Origin: Vicugna pacos
Lineage: Eukaryota > Chordata > Mammalia > Artiodactyla > Camelidae
NCBI RefSeq assembly: GCF_048564905.1
Contig: NW_027328721.1
Location: forward strand, 39,204,870 to 39,268,869
Direction of reading: 5' to 3'
Length of the DNA stretch: 64,000 nucleotides
Shown here piece after piece: positions 62,712 through 64,000 of this stretch. The notes beneath the pieces are model-generated. The model worked only from the letters and a program-made list of their open reading frames with translations. It ran no database searches and was not told the origin of the DNA. Positions within the stretch are counted from its first letter, which is position 1; the number at the start of each line of letters is the position of its first letter. The position numbers and the translations under genes were made by a program.

Positions 62712-64000
62712 GGTTCCGGAATCCTGAGCGTGGGGAGGTTCCACCAACGGTCGGCAGCGCGTGGGTTCTAACGGAATGCCTAAGCTCGTCTCCCCTGAGG
62801 GTTTTCCTAATGTCTCTGGGCCAGGGAATGCTAGGGGTGATTGCAGGATATCCCAGTGACCGAGGCTGCCTCCCCAAGTTCAGGGAAGTTATTTCCCGGA
62901 CTTCCCCGAACAGGGAACACCTGTGACTGAAGAGAGCTGCGTGGAGTGGTCTCTCAAGCTCCCCCACGCACTGACAATGGTTCCGGAATCCTGAGCGTGG
63001 GGAGGTTCCACCAACGGTCGGCAGCGCGTGGGTTCTAACGGAATGCCTAAGCTCGTCTCCACTGAGGGTTTTCCTAATGTCTCTGTGCCAGGGAATGCTA
63101 AGGGTGATTGCAGGTTATCCCAGTGACCCAGGCTGACTCCCCAAGGTCAGGGAAGGTATTTCCCGGACTTCCCCGAACAGGGAACACCTGTGACTGAAGA
63201 GAGCTGCGTGGAGTTGTCTCTTGAGCTCACCCACGCACTGACAATGGTTCCGGAATCCTGAGCGTGGGGAGGTTCCACCAACGGTCGTCAGCGCGTGGGT
63301 TCTAACGGAATGCCTAAGCTCGTCTCCCCTGAGGGTTTTCCTAATGTCTGTGTGCCAGGGAATGCTAGCGGTGATTGCAGGATATCCCTGTGACCGAGGC
63401 TGCCTCACCAAGGTCAGGGAAGGTATTTCCCGGACTTCCCCGAAAAGGGAACACCTGTGACTGAAGAGAGTTTCGTGGAGTTGTCTCTCGAGCTCCCCCA
63501 CGCACTGACAATGGTTCCGGAATCCTGAGCGTGGGGAGGTTCCACCAACGGTCGGCAGCGCGTGGCTTCTAACGGAATACCTAAGCTCGTTTCCCCTGAG
63601 GGTTTTCCTAATGTCTCTGGGCCAGGGAATGCTAGGGGTGATTGCAGGATATCCCAGTGACCGAGGCTGCCTCCCCAAGTTCAGGGAAGTTATTTCCCGG
63701 ACTTCCCCGAACAGGGAACACCTGTGACTGAAGAGAGCTGCGTGGAGTGGTCTCTCAAGCTCCCCCACGCACTGACAATGGTTCCGGAATCCTGAGCGTG
63801 GGGAGGTTCCACCAACGGTCGGCAGCGCGTGGGTTCTAACGGAATGCCTAAGCTCGTCTCCACTGAGGGTTTTCCTAATGTCTCTGTGCCAGGGAATGCT
63901 AAGGGTGATTGCAGGTTATCCCAGTGACCCAGGCTGACTCCCCAAGATCAGGGAAGGTATTTCCCGGACTTCCCCGAACAGGGAACACCTGTGACTGAAG
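62711..64000 (+). repeat. Three-monomer higher-order repeat, copy in long duplication 2
   Basis: This is the counterpart of 19,484-20,773 with the same 801-bp period (TCTGGGCCAGGG at about 62,816 and 63,617). It is cut by the window end. Confidence 0.82.

Larger units (their letters stand above)
1..64000 (+). repeat. 267-bp satellite DNA array, about 240 head-to-tail monomers
   Basis: Every stretch of the window can be aligned to one 267-bp unit. The landmark TTCCGGAATCCTGAGCG returns at a spacing of 267 bp, with occasional 1-2 bp indels; across the window the phase slips by only about 37 bp in 239 units. All units point the same way. My consensus has roughly 53 A, 74 C, 82 G and 58 T, with 14 CpG. 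No unique sequence, poly-A tail, terminal inverted repeat or target-site duplication interrupts the array. A centromeric, pericentromeric or subtelomeric location is inferred from the array type; nothing in the window fixes it. I do not recognise the family name or the host species. Confidence 0.98.
43496..64000 (+). repeat. Long segmental duplication, copy 2
   Basis: This is the counterpart of bases 1-20,773. Homology starts with the ACAATGG before 43,500 and continues to the window end, so both true borders lie outside the window or coincide with its left edge. Differences from copy 1 include AGGTAACACC at about 53,838 for AGGGAACACC, CTCTAGCTCCCCCTCGC at 47,478, a 3-monomer loss at 55.5 kb, and retention of two monomers that copy 1 lost at 16.6 kb. 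Confidence 0.95.
46306..64000 (+). repeat. Type A block 3, about 66 monomers
   Basis: Units carry the four type A markers throughout and follow the units of 2.8-20.8 kb in order, apart from the whole-monomer gains and losses described under the long duplication. The block runs off the right edge of the window. Confidence 0.88.

Noticed and set aside
1-64000. CRISPR array or bacterial repeat region
   Set aside because: The repeats are directly adjacent, with no unique spacers, and the unit is 267 bp long. There are no cas genes.
1-64000. Ribosomal RNA, 5S, tRNA or histone gene clusters
   Set aside because: I see no conserved rRNA core segments, A/B boxes with cloverleaf, or histone reading frames in the monomer.
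1-64000. Retroviral LTR or other mobile element amplified in tandem
   Set aside because: There are no terminal repeats, primer-binding-like site, polypurine tract with flanking genes, target-site duplications or poly-A tails. An origin of the monomer from part of an element cannot be excluded without a database search.
1-64000. Known satellite such as primate alpha satellite (171 bp) or (GGAAT)n satellite II/III
   Set aside because: The unit length (267 bp) and sequence do not fit either. GGAAT occurs only as isolated words, not as a 5-bp tandem repeat.
1-64000. Long duplication as a plain assembly artefact
   Set aside because: The two copies differ by scattered substitutions, a 1-bp loss near 61,950 and reciprocal whole-monomer losses, which a duplicated contig would not show. 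Haplotype joining remains possible and needs long reads.

Overview
The whole 64 kb window is one satellite DNA array. A 267-bp, GC-rich monomer (about 58% G+C in my hand-built consensus) repeats head to tail about 240 times in a single orientation, from the first base to the last. I found no unique DNA, host gene, RNA gene, transposon insertion or inversion. Such an array is typical of eukaryotic centromeric, pericentromeric or subtelomeric heterochromatin. I do not recognise the monomer as a named satellite and cannot name the host. There are about 14 CpG per unit (observed/expected about 0.6 by hand count), which is more than in old methylated vertebrate DNA.

Two monomer subfamilies lie in blocks. 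Type A carries GGAATGCC, GGGGTGATTGC, GTGACCGAGG and TTTCCCGG. Type B carries GGAAAGCC, GGGGGGTTTGC, GTGACAGAGG and TTTCTCGG at the same places. The layout is B (1 to ~2.8 kb), A (~2.8-34.1), B (34.1-35.65), A (35.65-38.2), B (38.2-46.3), A (46.3-64.0). Some block borders fall inside single hybrid monomers.

Higher-order structure is laid over this. (1) Bases 1-20,773 recur nearly unchanged at 43,496-64,000, an offset of 43,495 bp or about 163 monomers, so the array may be built of ~43.5-kb superunits. (2) A mosaic third copy of the left part of this segment lies at 34.17-38.2 kb. (3) A ~4-kb block is present twice inside each long copy. (4) Smaller 1-, 2-, 3-, 5/6- and 6-monomer repeats lie at 19.5-20.9, 23-25.8, 27.2-31.1, 36.3-36.8 and 38.4-39.5 kb. 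Between copies, losses of whole numbers of monomers (2, 3 and 1) leave hybrid monomers, the expected trace of unequal exchange between aligned repeats.

Because 267 is 3 x 89 and one minus-strand frame of the consensus has no stop, very long open frames occur (up to 1,730 codons at 26,025-31,217). I read these as a by-product of the repeat length, not as genes, and annotate no CDS. The points most worth a second look are the 43.5-kb superunit, the clustering of hybrid-monomer crossovers in one part of the monomer, and the GGAATG motif whose copy number separates types A and B.
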